From assembly GCA_012728875.1 (NCBI GenBank), contig JAAYEF010000021.1, positions 33,283 through 97,282 on the forward strand: 64,000 nucleotides of DNA, given 5' to 3'. Source of the stretch: Candidatus Cloacimonadota bacterium (lineage in GTDB: Bacteria; Cloacimonadota; Cloacimonadia; Cloacimonadales; Cloacimonadaceae). Below are positions 1 through 8,196 of the stretch, one piece after another (position 1 is the stretch's first letter; every line of letters starts with the position of its first letter). The notes under the pieces were generated by a model. The model searched no databases, was not told the origin of the DNA, and saw nothing but the letters and a program-made list of their open reading frames with translations. A program made the translations under genes and the position numbers.

Positions 1-273
1 GGAGACCACGCCTACAAGCTGAAGATCAATTCCACCAAATCCATGGTGGGACACATGCTGGGAGCCGCTGCCGGCATCGAAGCCATTGCCTGCGTGAAAT
101 CCATCGAAACAGGCATCCTGCACCCCACCATAAACCAGTTTGAAAAAGACCCCGACTGCGATCTGGACTACGTTCCGAATGTGGCGCAAGAGTTCGAAGT
201 CAAGGCAGCACTTTCCAATTCACTTGGTTTTGGCGGTCACAACGCCGCTTTGGTGTTTAAAAAATACGTTTAA
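1..273 (+). CDS. fabF: 3-oxoacyl-ACP synthase II (FabF), C-terminal fragment
   Basis: This is the last 90 residues of a beta-ketoacyl-ACP synthase; the 5' part lies outside the window. It catalyses the condensation that elongates acyl-ACP in fatty acid synthesis in the cytoplasm. The fragment holds the family signature [15 protein letters not shown], with the catalytic Lys and His of the Cys-His-His triad, and the C-terminal NSLGFGGHN glycine-rich loop. The nucleophilic Cys is in the missing part. It is followed 42 bases later by rnc, an arrangement found in many bacteria (acpP-fabF-rnc). FabF rather than FabB is inferred from this context; identity as a condensing enzyme is secure. Confidence 0.93.
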   Translation, partial: GDHAYKLKINSTKSMVGHMLGAAAGIEAIACVKSIETGILHPTINQFEKDPDCDLDYVPNVAQEFEVKAALSNSLGFGGHNAALVFKKYV

Positions 274-315
274 ACGACACTCTGCAACATCCAAGTAACT
301 GAACCGGAAACAGTA

Positions 316-1083
316 TTGAGCAATTTAGTACAGAAGATCCTGGAATACTTCAACGGGAATAAGATCTCGGAGCAGTATCCCAAATGGGAAAAAAACCTGG
401 CCCAGCTCCAAAAGAGGATCGAATACCGTTTTCATGATCTCAACCTGCTCAAAGCCGCGCTCACCCACAAATCCTATCTCAGAAGAAATTACGGTGACCA
501 CAAAGCCCCTTCGCCCTTTGAACGGATGGAGTTTTTGGGAGATTCCATTTTGGGCTTCATCGTGTCCAAAGAGCTTTTTGCGCGGCATCCGGATGAACAG
601 GAAGGCAAGCTTAGCAAGCTGAAATCCAAGATTGTTTCCGAAACATATCTCACCCTCAAGGCCAATGCGCTGGACTTGGGAAAACACCTCTTGCTGAGCC
701 CGGAGGAACATCAATCCGGCGGTGCGAAAAAACCCTCCATCCTCAGCGATGCCGTGGAAGCCTTGATCTGCGCCATCTATCTGGATAGCGGCATTGCCTC
801 CGTCACCCGTTTCATAAAAAACCACATCCTCGTGGACTATGAAACCACCGTCACCCGCAACGAACTGGTGAACTACAAAAGCATTCTGCAGGAATATATG
901 CAATCCCGGGGTGAGCAGGCTCCGCGCTATGCAACCATTGCCGAGGAAGGGCCGGAACACAACAAAACTTTCATCGTGGAAGTGTATCATGGGCAGAACG
1001 TTTTGGGTCGTGGAAAAGGAAGCACAAAAAAGAACGCTCAGCAGGAAGCGGCTCACGAAGCCTGCCAAAAATTGGGGATTTAA
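316..1083 (+). CDS. rnc: Ribonuclease III
   Basis: RNase III (255 aa) cleaves double-stranded RNA in rRNA maturation and mRNA turnover. The N-terminal endonuclease domain carries the signature ERMEFLGDSILGF, with the Mg-binding Glu and Asp, and the second acidic patch SDAVEALICAIYLDSG. A C-terminal double-stranded RNA-binding domain begins near NYKSILQEYMQSRG and ends at the STKKNAQQEAA helix. The start is TTG at 316, with GGAAA just upstream; no better ATG lies near. About 30 residues precede the usual domain start, slightly longer than E. coli Rnc (226 aa). It is probably cotranscribed with fabF and the radical SAM gene. Confidence 0.96.
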   Translation: MSNLVQKILEYFNGNKISEQYPKWEKNLAQLQKRIEYRFHDLNLLKAALTHKSYLRRNYGDHKAPSPFERMEFLGDSILGFIVSKELFARHPDEQEGKLSKLKSKIVSETYLTLKANALDLGKHLLLSPEEHQSGGAKKPSILSDAVEALICAIYLDSGIASVTRFIKNHILVDYETTVTRNELVNYKSILQEYMQSRGEQAPRYATIAEEGPEHNKTFIVEVYHGQNVLGRGKGSTKKNAQQEAAHEACQKLGI

Positions 1084-1128
1084 GAGCCCTGATTGTTTGA
1101 TCAACCCTTCCATTATTGGAGGCTGAAA

Positions 1129-2040
1129 ATGAAGATTTTCCCCGTTTTTTTGGGTATGCGCGGCTGTCCTGCCCGCTGTGTTTACTGCGATCAGGACAAG
1201 ATCAGCGGCGCTCCGGACTTGGATCTCAAAGCCACTATTGCCCAGATTCAAGATTTTATCACCCGCAACGCCGGACTCCCCAAACAGATTGCCTTCTATG
1301 GCGGCAGCTTCACCGCCTTGGACCGTGATTTCCGTGAAAAGCTGCTTGGGTCGGTTTTGGAGGTCTGCGACAGCTTCACCAGCTTCAGAATCTCCACCCA
1401 CCCGCTTTTTGTGGATCACGATATTCTGGATTGGTGCGCCAAATGGAACATCAAAACAATTGAACTAGGCATCCAGGATTTCAATGACGAAGTTTTGAAG
1501 CAATCCTGCCGCGGCTACACTGGCAAGCAGGCTTGGGAAGCGGCTGTGCGGGTTAAGGAAAAGGGCTTTGAGCTTGGCATCCAACTCATGCCCGGTCTGC
1601 CTGGATGGAGCCCAACCAGTCTGGCGGAAAACCACACCCGGCTTCTGGAACTGAAGGCAGATCTGCTCCGGCTCTACCCCCTTGTCGTGATCAGGGGAAC
1701 CGCTTTGGAAAAGATCTTTCATGCGGGTCAATACAAACCGCTCGACCTGGATGAAGCCGTCACCCAATGCGCAGACTATTTCCCTATTGCTGAACAAGTC
1801 CGGACCCGCATCATCAAACTGGGCATTCCTTCAAATATTGATGCCAAAGAAATTGTGGCAGGTCCTTGGCATCCCGCATTTGGAGAACTTGTGAAGGCGG
1901 AGCTCATAGCTCGCAAGGTGCTATCCATCAATCCTCAGGAAGAAGCTGCAACTTTGAGCAGGGAGGAAATCCGTATGCTTAAAGCTCACGGTGGCAAAGC
2001 TTTGGATAAGGTTCAGAAGTGGTTTGAACACAACACTTGA
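1129..2040 (+). CDS. Radical SAM protein (Elp3/HemN-like)
   Basis: A 303-aa radical SAM protein. The N terminus has the 4Fe-4S cluster motif CPARCVYC (CxxxCxxC), followed by an FYGGSFTALD segment matching the SAM-binding GGE-type motif and a QLMPGLPGW strand, as in the Elp3/oxygen-independent coproporphyrinogen oxidase group. I chose ATG 1129 because GGAGG lies 7 bases upstream; the TTG at 1093 has no such site. The same type of protein is commonly found beside rnc in other bacteria and is often annotated as an elongator-3-like protein. It lacks the acetyltransferase domain of true Elp3. Substrate is unknown; RNA modification is a guess from the family and the rnc context. Confidence 0.85.
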   Translation: MKIFPVFLGMRGCPARCVYCDQDKISGAPDLDLKATIAQIQDFITRNAGLPKQIAFYGGSFTALDRDFREKLLGSVLEVCDSFTSFRISTHPLFVDHDILDWCAKWNIKTIELGIQDFNDEVLKQSCRGYTGKQAWEAAVRVKEKGFELGIQLMPGLPGWSPTSLAENHTRLLELKADLLRLYPLVVIRGTALEKIFHAGQYKPLDLDEAVTQCADYFPIAEQVRTRIIKLGIPSNIDAKEIVAGPWHPAFGELVKAELIARKVLSINPQEEAATLSREEIRMLKAHGGKALDKVQKWFEHNT

Positions 2041-2078
2041 ACAAAAAACCGGCAAAAAAAGAAAAAATTCTTTTTGCC

Positions 2079-2106
2079 TTGGCTCAAAAATCGCTTATTG
2101 TATAAT
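2079..2106 (+). promoter_or_regulatory. Predicted sigma70-type promoter of a short transcript
   Basis: TTGGCT at 2079-2084, a 16-base spacer and a perfect TATAAT at 2101-2106. Transcription would start near 2113 and meet the strong terminator at 2142-2177, giving an RNA of roughly 60-65 bases with no convincing ORF. The promoter lies 38 bases past the end of the radical SAM gene. Confidence 0.5.
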
Positions 2107-2141
2107 TAGCCTACAGACACTACATAGAATGCCCTCCGAAA

Positions 2142-2177
2142 CGTGGGAACACCGCCCGGTGTTTCCCACGTTTTTTT
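2142..2177 (+). terminator. Rho-independent terminator
   Basis: The inverted repeat CGTGGGAACACCG / CGGTGTTTCCCACG, with one bulged T and a two-base loop, is followed by seven T residues. It closes the fabF-rnc-radical SAM transcript and also the short transcript predicted to start near 2113. It marks the left border between core genes and the accessory island. Confidence 0.9.
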
Positions 2178-2560
2178 ATTCTCCACAAAAAGGGGCTTGA
2201 CTCAGTTTGAAGAGCCGAAAATGGTGCCATTAATCATTTGATATAGCATAAATGTGGGTGTTCTGGGATGTCAGATGATTGAAAGGAACACCAGAAATTG
2301 TAATATGGAATTTTGATAATTATCTGGGACTCGACGAAAAAACTAGTTTGCTGTAATGTGCAAAGCACAAAAAAAGTAGCTTTATGGAAGGTTAGATGAT
2401 GGCAACCACGGAATCCACGGAAAGACACGGAAAGATTATTTTCGCTGATGAGACATATTTGATCAGAGCTGCAGTTTTCTGGTTTCACTCCTTTAAAAAG
2501 CTTCTTTTCGTGTTGTATGCTGACTTCCTCAAAATGGCTATCTACAACCAAACACCTTTT

Positions 2561-2595
2561 TTTGGATATCTTAATGAGATTCTCATTTATCCAAA
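2561..2595. repeat. Bulged palindrome
   Basis: Arms TTTGGATA-(TCTT)-AATGAG and CTCATT-TATCCAAA pair around a three-base ATT loop, with four extra bases in the left arm. A T run lies before it and none after it on the + strand, and the - strand reads into an A run, so it does not look like a terminator in either direction. Confidence 0.55.
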
Positions 2596-2634
2596 TCCTC
2601 TACCATATTATAAACTGACACCCAAAGCTGCAAG

Positions 2635-2650
2635 TTGTGACACAAGTGGA
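2635..2650 (+). repeat. TTGTGACMCAAGTGGA site, copy 1
   Basis: A 16-base sequence repeated with one mismatch in the same orientation at 3684-3699, so that the two copies bracket the S24 repressor gene. It could be a repressor operator or a transposase end-binding site. It shares CAAGTGG with the TGTCCAAGYG sites nearby. Confidence 0.5.
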
Positions 2651-2704
2651 AAGTGGGGATAACGCTTTGATTGGGAGGGAGATACGATGGACTGGCTTAA
2701 GAAA

Positions 2705-2714
2705 TGTCCAAGCG
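2705..2714 (+). repeat. TGTCCAAGCG site outside the main cluster
   Basis: An exact copy of the 10-base motif that occurs four more times in direct orientation at 3872-4002. It lies at the downstream end of the repressor gene, within the predicted left flank of the Mu-like element. Confidence 0.5.
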
Positions 2715-2818
2715 CCTATCTGGACGTTTTTGGACTGTTTGTTGACACTATTATTGCAAATTTGGATAGCGTTTGGACAGGCTTTGGAAAGAGCAGTTGG
2801 AAAAATCGAACTTTGAAA

Positions 2819-3574
2819 TTAGAAAAAGCGCAATTGGAGTGCAATTGTGCCAATCAGGAAAGCTCCGTAATTCCAATCTGAGTCTAAAACCAGAACAGGG
2901 TAGTCTATATTAAATGGTTGGAGGATAATCTTTTGCCTGTGATGGTCGATCTGCACTTTTTTGATGGTGAGACCATCGTCGGTTCTTACAACTGCAATTT
3001 TCCCATCTGCTTTTTCCCAGCTCTGATCGTTTTTTATAACGACAATATCCTGATGCTGGATTACAGGCTCCATGCTCTGTCCATTTACTTGAAAGACAGT
3101 ATATTGCTTGGGATTGCCGGGCAGAAAAGAGAGTGGTAATTGAATCTGCCCAACCTGACTCCACTCGTCTCTGATCTCCAGCGGAGGGCCGGCGGCTATC
3201 TCTCCCACGATGGGAAAGGTGATAGAACTGGTTGGATCGAAGTCCTGGCTGTTTAGCGGGTGCAGGATGGGAGAGATAGTGGGAGGGTTTGATTTATCTG
3301 GACTGGATGTTCTTACTTGTGCTTGCTTGCCTTGGATCAGCTCTTGGAACTCGTCTTTGGCATACATGGAACCGTTTCCAGTAAAGAGCCAGTGGAGATT
3401 AATCTTATCTCTGGATAGGACTTCCAGGAACTCGGGATCGGGATATCTTTCGCTTGATTTATATCTGGAAAGGGAGGCACGGGAGATGCCATATTTCTCA
3501 GCAAACTGGTAATCCTTGAGTCGCATAGCCTTGATCACCAAGCTAAGACGGTGTCCGATAGTAGGTTTATTCAT
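2819..3574 (-). CDS. LexA/phage-type S24 repressor
   Basis: A 251-aa transcriptional repressor. An N-terminal HTH (about residues 5-65, with YGISRASLSRYKSSE as the recognition region) is followed by a linker and a C-terminal S24 self-cleavage domain. The Ala128-Gly129 cleavage site (GEIAAGP), nucleophile Ser167 (NGQSMEP) and general base Lys205 (GLTIKK) are all present, so it should self-cleave when DNA damage activates RecA. I start it at ATG 3574 rather than 3643 because the HTH begins there. It is transcribed away from the transposition genes, like a Mu or lambda repressor, and probably controls them. A paralogue sits at 50501-51232; both share an NLHWL-TG-G motif. Confidence 0.88.
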   Translation of the reverse strand: MNKPTIGHRLSLVIKAMRLKDYQFAEKYGISRASLSRYKSSERYPDPEFLEVLSRDKINLHWLFTGNGSMYAKDEFQELIQGKQAQVRTSSPDKSNPPTISPILHPLNSQDFDPTSSITFPIVGEIAAGPPLEIRDEWSQVGQIQLPLSFLPGNPKQYTVFQVNGQSMEPVIQHQDIVVIKNDQSWEKADGKIAVVRTDDGLTIKKVQIDHHRQKIILQPFNIDYPVLVLDSDWNYGAFLIGTIALQLRFF

Positions 3575-3683
3575 TGTAAGCTCCAAACAGAAATTTGTTA
3601 TTGACGATATCCACATGGCTGCAAATATGGTTTCTGGAGTCATTCTTATGCAGGGTTATTTGAGGTCAACACTAAAGTATATA

Positions 3684-3699
3684 TTGTGACCCAAGTGGA
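3684..3699 (+). repeat. TTGTGACMCAAGTGGA site, copy 2
   Basis: This 16-base copy (with C in place of A at position 8) lies in the divergent region between the repressor and the transposition genes, where operators would be expected. See the copy at 2635-2650. Confidence 0.5.
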
Positions 3700-3815
3700 T
3701 TATAAAGTATTGTCAGATAATGCGTAATAAACTCGGCAAACTCGCAGAAAGGACTTCCCAAGATTCTGCGCTTGTGGTTCTTAGCACCCTAACTAATACA
3801 TAAGTGAGGTGTAGA

Positions 3816-4388
3816 ATGACTACCAAAAAACACAGACAATCGGAAGTGCAGAATCGGGCTAACCAGGGCAATGTCCAAGCGGGTACCCCTGTCCAAGCGG
3901 GGGTGACGATGAGGCTTAACTCATTGATAACTATGATGAGAAGCCAAAATGTCCAAGCGCTTGACCGTATTTTTCAGATTAGCAGACTGAAATGTCCAAG
4001 TGGGTCGCAGTTTTTGAAGGACTTGGACATGGACATTAAAGTCGATTTGATCTGGTTACCCATAGATAGGGTGGCCTTACTGCTGCACAGAAACCTGAAG
4101 ACGATCAGGAGAATGGTCGAGGCCGGGAAGCTGACCGCGCTCAAGCATCAGATACCTACCAAGAACGGTGCTACGATCAAGACCTTTATTCTGGCAACCG
4201 AAGAGATCATCCAGGCAGAATATGATAGGTTCAGAGATAGCCTGCAAAAGCCAGAACTCTACTTTGAGGAAGTGATAGAACTGGGAGTTCATTCTTATCC
4301 CAGTGTCTTTCTGGTCTATTACGAGAATGACGGTGATCTGTCTGTTAAGACCAGCAAGAAATCAGGAGGTTCAGATGTATCCCTATAA
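3816..4388 (+). CDS. Small DNA-binding protein of the transposition module
   Basis: A 190-aa protein of unrecognised family. ATG 3816 follows GAGG with good spacing. Residues 1-70 are rich in Gln, Asn and Ser and coincide with repeated DNA sites, so they may be constrained at the DNA level. The rest, from MDIKVDLIWLPIDRVALLLH, resembles a winged-helix or excisionase-like HTH (RNLKTIRRMVEAGKLTALK), similar in style to the N-terminal end-binding domains of Mu-type transposases. An alternative start is ATG 4029, preceded by GAAGGA. It overlaps the transposase start by 14 bases. I infer that it helps the transposase bind the element ends. Confidence 0.6.
   Translation: MTTKKHRQSEVQNRANQGNVQAGTPVQAGVTMRLNSLITMMRSQNVQALDRIFQISRLKCPSGSQFLKDLDMDIKVDLIWLPIDRVALLLHRNLKTIRRMVEAGKLTALKHQIPTKNGATIKTFILATEEIIQAEYDRFRDSLQKPELYFEEVIELGVHSYPSVFLVYYENDGDLSVKTSKKSGGSDVSL
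3872..4030. repeat. Cluster of TGTCCAAGYG repeats
   Basis: Direct copies at 3872-3881, 3890-3899 and 3950-3959 read TGTCCAAGCG, and 3993-4002 reads TGTCCAAGTG. An inverted copy (ATGTCCAAGT on the - strand) lies at 4021-4030. Within the gene here they fall in different reading frames (VQA versus CPS), so the repetition is in the DNA, not in the protein. Likely binding sites for the transposase or repressor. Confidence 0.65.
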
Positions 4389-6924
4389 TGGCAGACCAAC
4401 TGGTGAGTTCCTGAGAGAATATCGGGATAAGCTAAACGAACTGCAAGAGCTGATGGAAAGCCAGGGGCTCAAGCTGCAGATCAAGGATGGAGGCAGGTGC
4501 ATTGTACTTCCGGAAGTGAAAGCTGGATTGGGAGAGGCGGGTGCTGGTAGCAAGGATAGCTCAGATAACAGTTTCATGCTCGCCTACAGCCAGCAGTATA
4601 ATGCCCAAGCCGACACCTCAGAAGATAATCTGGAGTCCGAAACAGTTTATGAGACCTATGATGACTACATGGAGTTTGAACGCAAGCTCACTTTGATCCA
4701 TGAAGCCAGAGACAATGGTGTAGTGATCGACTTCTCCAGCGACTTTCTTGATCTGACTCCAGTAGAAGAGGAAAGGCTCCTGTATCGGGATGAAGCTCAA
4801 CTCTATGGCAGATTCTGCCAAGAAGTTATGCGCAGACTATATGGAGCGGAGTCTAAGATTCTGGCTTGGAAGAGAATCACCAGTGACTATAACGGCAAGA
4901 GGCTGGTTCCGGAATTGTACAACCTCAAAGGACCCAGAAAAGAAAGAGCGCTGCGGGAATGGCTACGGACCTACCATGAAACTAATCTCGATATGTATGC
5001 CTTGATCCACAAAAGCAAAGGCAAATTCAAAGAGCGCAAGATCAGTTATCAAGAACAGCAGTACCTACTGCATCTTCTGCTCAATCCCAATCGCATCAAG
5101 ATCGGCTCTGCCATCACCAATCTCAAACAGATGAGCAAAAACGGGATCATTGAATCCCAGACCAATGAACGAACGCTCAGACGCTGGTGCGAGGAATGGG
5201 CTGCCAGACATCCGGCAGAGTGGTACCAAGCCAGAGATGGCAGTAAGTTTGTCTCTGAGAATGTCATAAAGAGCATCATGCGAGATGGCGGAAGCCTATC
5301 GGTGGGACAGGTGTGGGTGGCGGATGGACATACCCTCTCCTTCGATATCCTCAATCCTCAGACCGGAAGAGCCCAACGCATGACGATGATCATGGTGATG
5401 GACTGGGCAAGCAGGTACCCGGTGGGTGCCTCACTCGCCTTTACCGAAGATAGCCAGCATATCCTCACTGCCTTCCGCAACGGCTTCATCAACTGCGCTC
5501 AGATCGCTGATAACAACAGTGGCACGATGGCAGTGCTGCCCAAGTATGTCTATCTGGATAATGGCAAGGCCTTCCGGGCTAAGATATTTCATGAGAGATG
5601 GGAAGATCATGACCTGAACAAAGAACTGGGCGGCATCTTCCCCAGGCTCAATATCGGAGTAAGGTTCGCAGAGAGCTACAATGCCAAAGCCAAGATCATC
5701 GAACGCTTCTTCAAGACCTTCCAGGAGCAGTTTGAGCGGTTCATCACCACCTTTAGAGGAGCTTCGATAGACGATAAGCCCTCTGTCCTGCATAGAAACG
5801 AGGTCTGGGCTAAGAAGCTCTATACCGGTAAGCCGCCTACCATAGAGGAGACGATGCAGATGATCGCCTTCTACGTGAGATTCTGCTATGGTGAAACACC
5901 GCATACCTCACTCAATAGACGCACTCCTTACGAAGTCTTCGGTGCAGCGAGGATAGCCGAGAGCCGCCAGATTGAGATCTCCAAACTGAACTTCCTGATG
6001 ATGGCGATGGAGCGCAAGAACATCAGATCTGAAGGCATCAGGCTGGATAAGAAGGTCTATTGGCATCGGGAACTGGTTAATCATGTGGGACAGCCTTGTA
6101 TCATCAGGTTCGACTACAGCGATGCCAGATGGATCGTGGTCTATGATAAGAACGACCAGTTCATCTGCCAGGCAGCCTTGAGAAAGACACAGCATCCGTT
6201 TATCGAAGTCTCGATGGATCAGGCAGTCTCGCATAAGGAGCTGAACAAGGAGTACAAAGAGATCAAGGCTCTGAGGCGGGAGAAAGAACGCAGTGCCAAA
6301 AAGTGGGTGGTGAACTCACAGAGGGCAGTTGATGCTTTGTTCAAGAACTCAAACGCCAGACAGGACAAGCTTGAGGATCAAGGAGCCGGAGCACTGTTCC
6401 ATAGTCCTCCCCTGCTGGAAGCACCTCCCAAGGATAGCGATGAGATCATCGAGGAGATGACCAGAAAGATGATGTTGAGGCAGCCGAAGTATCCGGATAT
6501 GCTGAGTCCGGATGAGCGGGAACAGCTTGAAGCTAAAGAGAAAGAGAGACTGGAAACTCAGGATAGAGAAAAGAGAATCCTGGAGGAAATCAAAGAGTCA
6601 TTCGATCGGATCGGGCTAGAGTATCATCCTGACAGCGAAGAACCCTCAATTGAATTTGAAATGGCATTCAGTCAAACGGCAAGGGACTATTACGGATCTC
6701 AACAAAGGGCAATGGCAGAACAAGAAGCTTCAACTCAGGATGTAGCCCCTGCAACCGATGAGGGAAATCAAAACCTTACAGATAACAATCAAGACGAGGT
6801 TAATCTTGGGAATACCGAATCAACTGAGGAAGAACATGATCAGGGTACACCTGCGAAGGAGCAGAACCCATTTGGACATCTTTCCAGAGATGAATACCTC
6901 AAGCGCATCGGAATAATCGATTAG
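4375..6924 (+). CDS. Mu-like DDE transposase
   Basis: An 849-aa integrase-fold transposase of the MuA/TniA type, which cuts and joins the element ends to target DNA. The catalytic triad is visible: Asp317 (VWVADGHTL), Asp395 (YLDNGKAF) and Glu443 (AKAKIIERFF). An N-terminal region of about 300 residues contains DNA-binding segments (ERTLRRWCEEW), and a Mu-C-like beta region follows the core. The last 200 residues are charged and helical, probably for contact with the ATPase. ATG 4375 is chosen because AGGAGG lies directly upstream; the ATG at 4303 would overlap the preceding gene by 86 bases. No disruption is seen, so it may be active. Confidence 0.88.
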   Translation: MYPYNGRPTGEFLREYRDKLNELQELMESQGLKLQIKDGGRCIVLPEVKAGLGEAGAGSKDSSDNSFMLAYSQQYNAQADTSEDNLESETVYETYDDYMEFERKLTLIHEARDNGVVIDFSSDFLDLTPVEEERLLYRDEAQLYGRFCQEVMRRLYGAESKILAWKRITSDYNGKRLVPELYNLKGPRKERALREWLRTYHETNLDMYALIHKSKGKFKERKISYQEQQYLLHLLLNPNRIKIGSAITNLKQMSKNGIIESQTNERTLRRWCEEWAARHPAEWYQARDGSKFVSENVIKSIMRDGGSLSVGQVWVADGHTLSFDILNPQTGRAQRMTMIMVMDWASRYPVGASLAFTEDSQHILTAFRNGFINCAQIADNNSGTMAVLPKYVYLDNGKAFRAKIFHERWEDHDLNKELGGIFPRLNIGVRFAESYNAKAKIIERFFKTFQEQFERFITTFRGASIDDKPSVLHRNEVWAKKLYTGKPPTIEETMQMIAFYVRFCYGETPHTSLNRRTPYEVFGAARIAESRQIEISKLNFLMMAMERKNIRSEGIRLDKKVYWHRELVNHVGQPCIIRFDYSDARWIVVYDKNDQFICQAALRKTQHPFIEVSMDQAVSHKELNKEYKEIKALRREKERSAKKWVVNSQRAVDALFKNSNARQDKLEDQGAGALFHSPPLLEAPPKDSDEIIEEMTRKMMLRQPKYPDMLSPDEREQLEAKEKERLETQDREKRILEEIKESFDRIGLEYHPDSEEPSIEFEMAFSQTARDYYGSQQRAMAEQEASTQDVAPATDEGNQNLTDNNQDEVNLGNTESTEEEHDQGTPAKEQNPFGHLSRDEYLKRIGIID

Positions 6925-6933
6925 GAGGCGGTC

Positions 6934-7644
6934 ATGAAACAGGGAAAACTTGTCAGAACACAGAACGTTATCGCTGCCGATAAATGCATTGAATACCTAC
7001 AAACTCGACCTAAGCTGGAGATGGTTGGGCTGGGACTCTTGTATGGAAAACCGGGGTTGGGCAAGACCACCTATGCCAGCCGGATAGCCTTCAGTCATGG
7101 CTATCTTTACCTTAGGCTGGAGGCAACCACTACACCCAAGGCGTTCGCCTCCAAGCTACTTTTAGCCCTATACAAGAGGTTTGGCATGGGAGAGTATATC
7201 CCATACGGTACAGCCAATGACCTCTTTGTAATGTGCTTATCGCTTCTGGAAGATCATCCAGATACGATTATCGTGGTAGATGAGATTGACTACGCCTTTC
7301 GGCATCCGCAGCTCTTAGGTGCAATCCGAGATATTGTGGATGAGACCACTGCGATAGTAATCCTGGTCGGGATGCAAAATGCCAAGGATAAGCTGAATCA
7401 AATCAATGAGTATTACTTTGACCGATGCAACTTCTTTTATGAGTTCCAAGACCTGCCCAAGAAAGACATAGCCCAATTATGCAGCGAGATACTGGAAATC
7501 AAATTCCATCCGGATATTGTTGAATATGTGCATTTCCACTCCTGCGGAAACATCAGAAAAGCGATGAAGCTGATCCGCTCAGTGGAAGAGATAGGCAGAT
7601 ACAAAAACCTTGAAATAGTATCCCAAGCCGATCTGGATGATTGA
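6934..7644 (+). CDS. MuB-like AAA+ ATPase
   Basis: A 236-aa P-loop ATPase of the MuB/TniB/IstB helper group, which selects target DNA and activates the transposase. Walker A is GKPGLGKTT at residues 38-46 and Walker B is TIIVVDEID. Its start lies 9 bases after the transposase stop, with AGGAGG before it. Transposase and ATPase in this order are the standard core of Mu-like and Tn7-like elements. There is no N-terminal HTH extension as in MuB itself, so it is closer in length to TniB. Confidence 0.85.
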   Translation: MKQGKLVRTQNVIAADKCIEYLQTRPKLEMVGLGLLYGKPGLGKTTYASRIAFSHGYLYLRLEATTTPKAFASKLLLALYKRFGMGEYIPYGTANDLFVMCLSLLEDHPDTIIVVDEIDYAFRHPQLLGAIRDIVDETTAIVILVGMQNAKDKLNQINEYYFDRCNFFYEFQDLPKKDIAQLCSEILEIKFHPDIVEYVHFHSCGNIRKAMKLIRSVEEIGRYKNLEIVSQADLDD

Positions 7645-7651
7645 GGAACCC

Positions 7652-8143
7652 ATGACGGATAAAGAACTGATTTTCAACTTCATCAGTCAGTATGATAGAC
7701 CTTTCAACGCGGAGGCTATTGCTCAGATGACTAGTATCAGACTTGATGTCATAGAAACACAACTACCAGGGCTGCTCCAAAGCCAAGCAATCAAACAAAT
7801 AGAAGATAATCCTCCCATCTACGTCCGAACTAATCGCTATCAAGCCAGGATCGGCTATCAGCATTACAAAGGCTGGACTTTCAGTATAGCGGATGCCCAT
7901 AGGCTCTTGGACATCATTGAAAAGGGTAGTTACAAATCCATCCGAGAGATTGCCCAAGCCACTGGGAAGTCAAGACAGTGGGTCTATATCTATCTGGAAG
8001 CACTGGCATCAATAGAGGTTGTTGACCTCAGGCAGCACACCTATGTGGTTATATCCCGTCAAAACCTGCCCAAGATCGGCAGAAAAGTCCAGAAAGGTAT
8101 ATTGGGACAACTTAGGAGTTTGAATCGGATTGGGGGGGTATAG
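7652..8143 (+). CDS. Winged-helix protein of the transposition module
   Basis: A 163-aa protein of unrecognised family. Two HTH-like segments are visible: residues 10-50 (FNAEAIAQMTSIRLDVIETQ) and residues 85-125 (SIREIAQATGKSRQWVYIYL). I start it at ATG 7652, which has GAGG 5 bases upstream, 7 bases past the ATPase stop; ATG 7637 would overlap that gene. It is the last gene of the transposition operon, in the place where related elements carry a regulatory or target-selection protein. It has no resemblance to TniQ that I can see. Confidence 0.6.
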   Translation: MTDKELIFNFISQYDRPFNAEAIAQMTSIRLDVIETQLPGLLQSQAIKQIEDNPPIYVRTNRYQARIGYQHYKGWTFSIADAHRLLDIIEKGSYKSIREIAQATGKSRQWVYIYLEALASIEVVDLRQHTYVVISRQNLPKIGRKVQKGILGQLRSLNRIGGV

Positions 8144-8196
8144 AGTTATATAAAAAAGAAGAAATTTCATCACGCCAATACAAGACAAAAATATTT

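Larger units (their letters stand above)
2178..2818. other. Left flank of the island, no clear gene
   Basis: This 641-base AT-rich stretch has no convincing gene. It holds three CACGGAA-type direct repeats near 2407-2435, a bulged palindrome at 2561-2595, one TTGTGACACAAGTGGA site at 2635-2650 and one TGTCCAAGCG site at 2705-2714. A 64-codon frame at 2687-2881, with GGAGG upstream of its ATG, runs antisense into the repressor 3' end; I do not count it as a gene. The left end of the Mu-like element probably lies here, but I could not fix its terminal bases. Confidence 0.5.

Noticed and set aside
325-1419. Long - strand ORF opposite rnc (364 codons)
   Set aside because: It is antisense to a clear RNase III and the start of the radical SAM gene, and its translation has no known motif. 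It is a codon-bias shadow.
2407-2435. CRISPR-like array of CACGGAA repeats
   Set aside because: Only three very short, irregular copies, no spacers, and no cas genes in the window.
2687-2881. 64-codon + strand frame with GGAGG upstream
   Set aside because: It overlaps the repressor 3' end in antisense, contains the repeated TGTCCAAGCG site, and has no recognisable fold.
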